Shown here piece after piece: positions 34,503 through 34,560 of a stretch of 34,560 nt of DNA (position 1 is its first letter; every line of letters starts with the position of its first letter). This DNA comes from an uncultured Paraglaciecola sp. (GTDB lineage: Bacteria > Pseudomonadota > Gammaproteobacteria > Enterobacterales > Alteromonadaceae). The notes under the pieces are model-generated. The model did no database searches. It saw only the letters and a list, made by a program, of their open reading frames with translations, and was not told the origin of the DNA. Both the position numbers and the translations under genes were made by a program. The stretch lies in assembly GCF_913058035.1 (NCBI RefSeq), contig NZ_CAJXPA010000029.1, positions 1-34,560 of the forward strand, read 5' to 3'.

Positions 34503-34560
34503 GGAGTCTGGCAGTGTGCTACTCTCGCATGGGGAGACCCCAAACTACCATCGCCGCTAA
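34503..34560 (-). rRNA. rrf: 5S ribosomal RNA, 3' half only
   Basis: The reverse complement contains GGGGTCTCCCCATGCGAGAG and GCACACTGCCAGACTCC, the conserved 3' half of gammaproteobacterial 5S rRNA. The 5' half lies beyond the window. The rRNA operon therefore runs toward this window on the minus strand and ends at the terminator 10-40 bases further on. Confidence 0.95.

Overview
The window looks like one contig from a marine gammaproteobacterium of the Alteromonadales type (Glaciecola/Paraglaciecola/Alteromonas-like). This rests on the moderate AT content, the betBA choline genes, a btuB-type cobalamin riboswitch, Zur-controlled Zrg-like zinc genes and general codon style; no marker gene fixes the genus. 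Both ends look like assembly limits: bases 3-21 nearly match the Nextera mosaic end, and the last ~58 bases are the 3' half of a 5S rRNA on the minus strand, a normal repeat-boundary contig break.

Layout. 1-1322: three small conserved or hypothetical genes. 1535-4124 (minus): a PhyH-family dioxygenase, a stand-alone BLUF photoreceptor and a LysR regulator. The LysR gene is divergent from a single-chain 2-oxoacid dehydrogenase E1 (alpha+beta fused, 4289-6514). 6639-11126 (minus): an RND pump and its periplasmic adaptor. 11452-15271: promoter, cobalamin riboswitch, a BtuB-like TonB-dependent receptor and, with no gap, an outer-membrane lipoprotein made of a cadherin-like domain and a predicted beta-propeller. 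15843-20282: betB, betA and a short divergent BCCT-type transporter. 21000-29660: a zinc-homeostasis island with two good Zur-box candidates, containing a DUF2796 (ZrgA-like) protein, a Zur-like regulator, a frameshifted MerC protein, a COG0523 GTPase, a DUF1826 protein, two DUF3299 proteins flanking an unrecognised secreted protein, and an ABC ATPase/permease pair. Its outer-membrane receptor (ZnuD-like) has been destroyed by frameshifts and fused by deletion to the remains of an AztD-like propeller gene. 29661-31728: decayed DNA with recognisable VWA and PAS domain relics. 31729-32325: a Cu/Zn superoxide dismutase lipoprotein with a textbook terminator. 32442-33855: a tandem repeat and a badly decayed IS110 transposase. 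33856-34560: non-coding DNA, a G-rich repeat, the rRNA terminator and the 5S fragment.

The most interesting system is the riboswitch-receptor-propeller operon. It has the design of the Bacteroides BtuB-BtuG cobalamin import pair, but in a gammaproteobacterium and with a cadherin-like stalk. The ruined zinc receptor beside an AztD-like propeller suggests that 'TonB receptor plus propeller partner' may have been used twice in this genome. The zinc island also shows signs of erosion: broken receptor, broken merC, and a Zur protein that seems to lack several metal ligands and carries a 12-nt repeat expansion.
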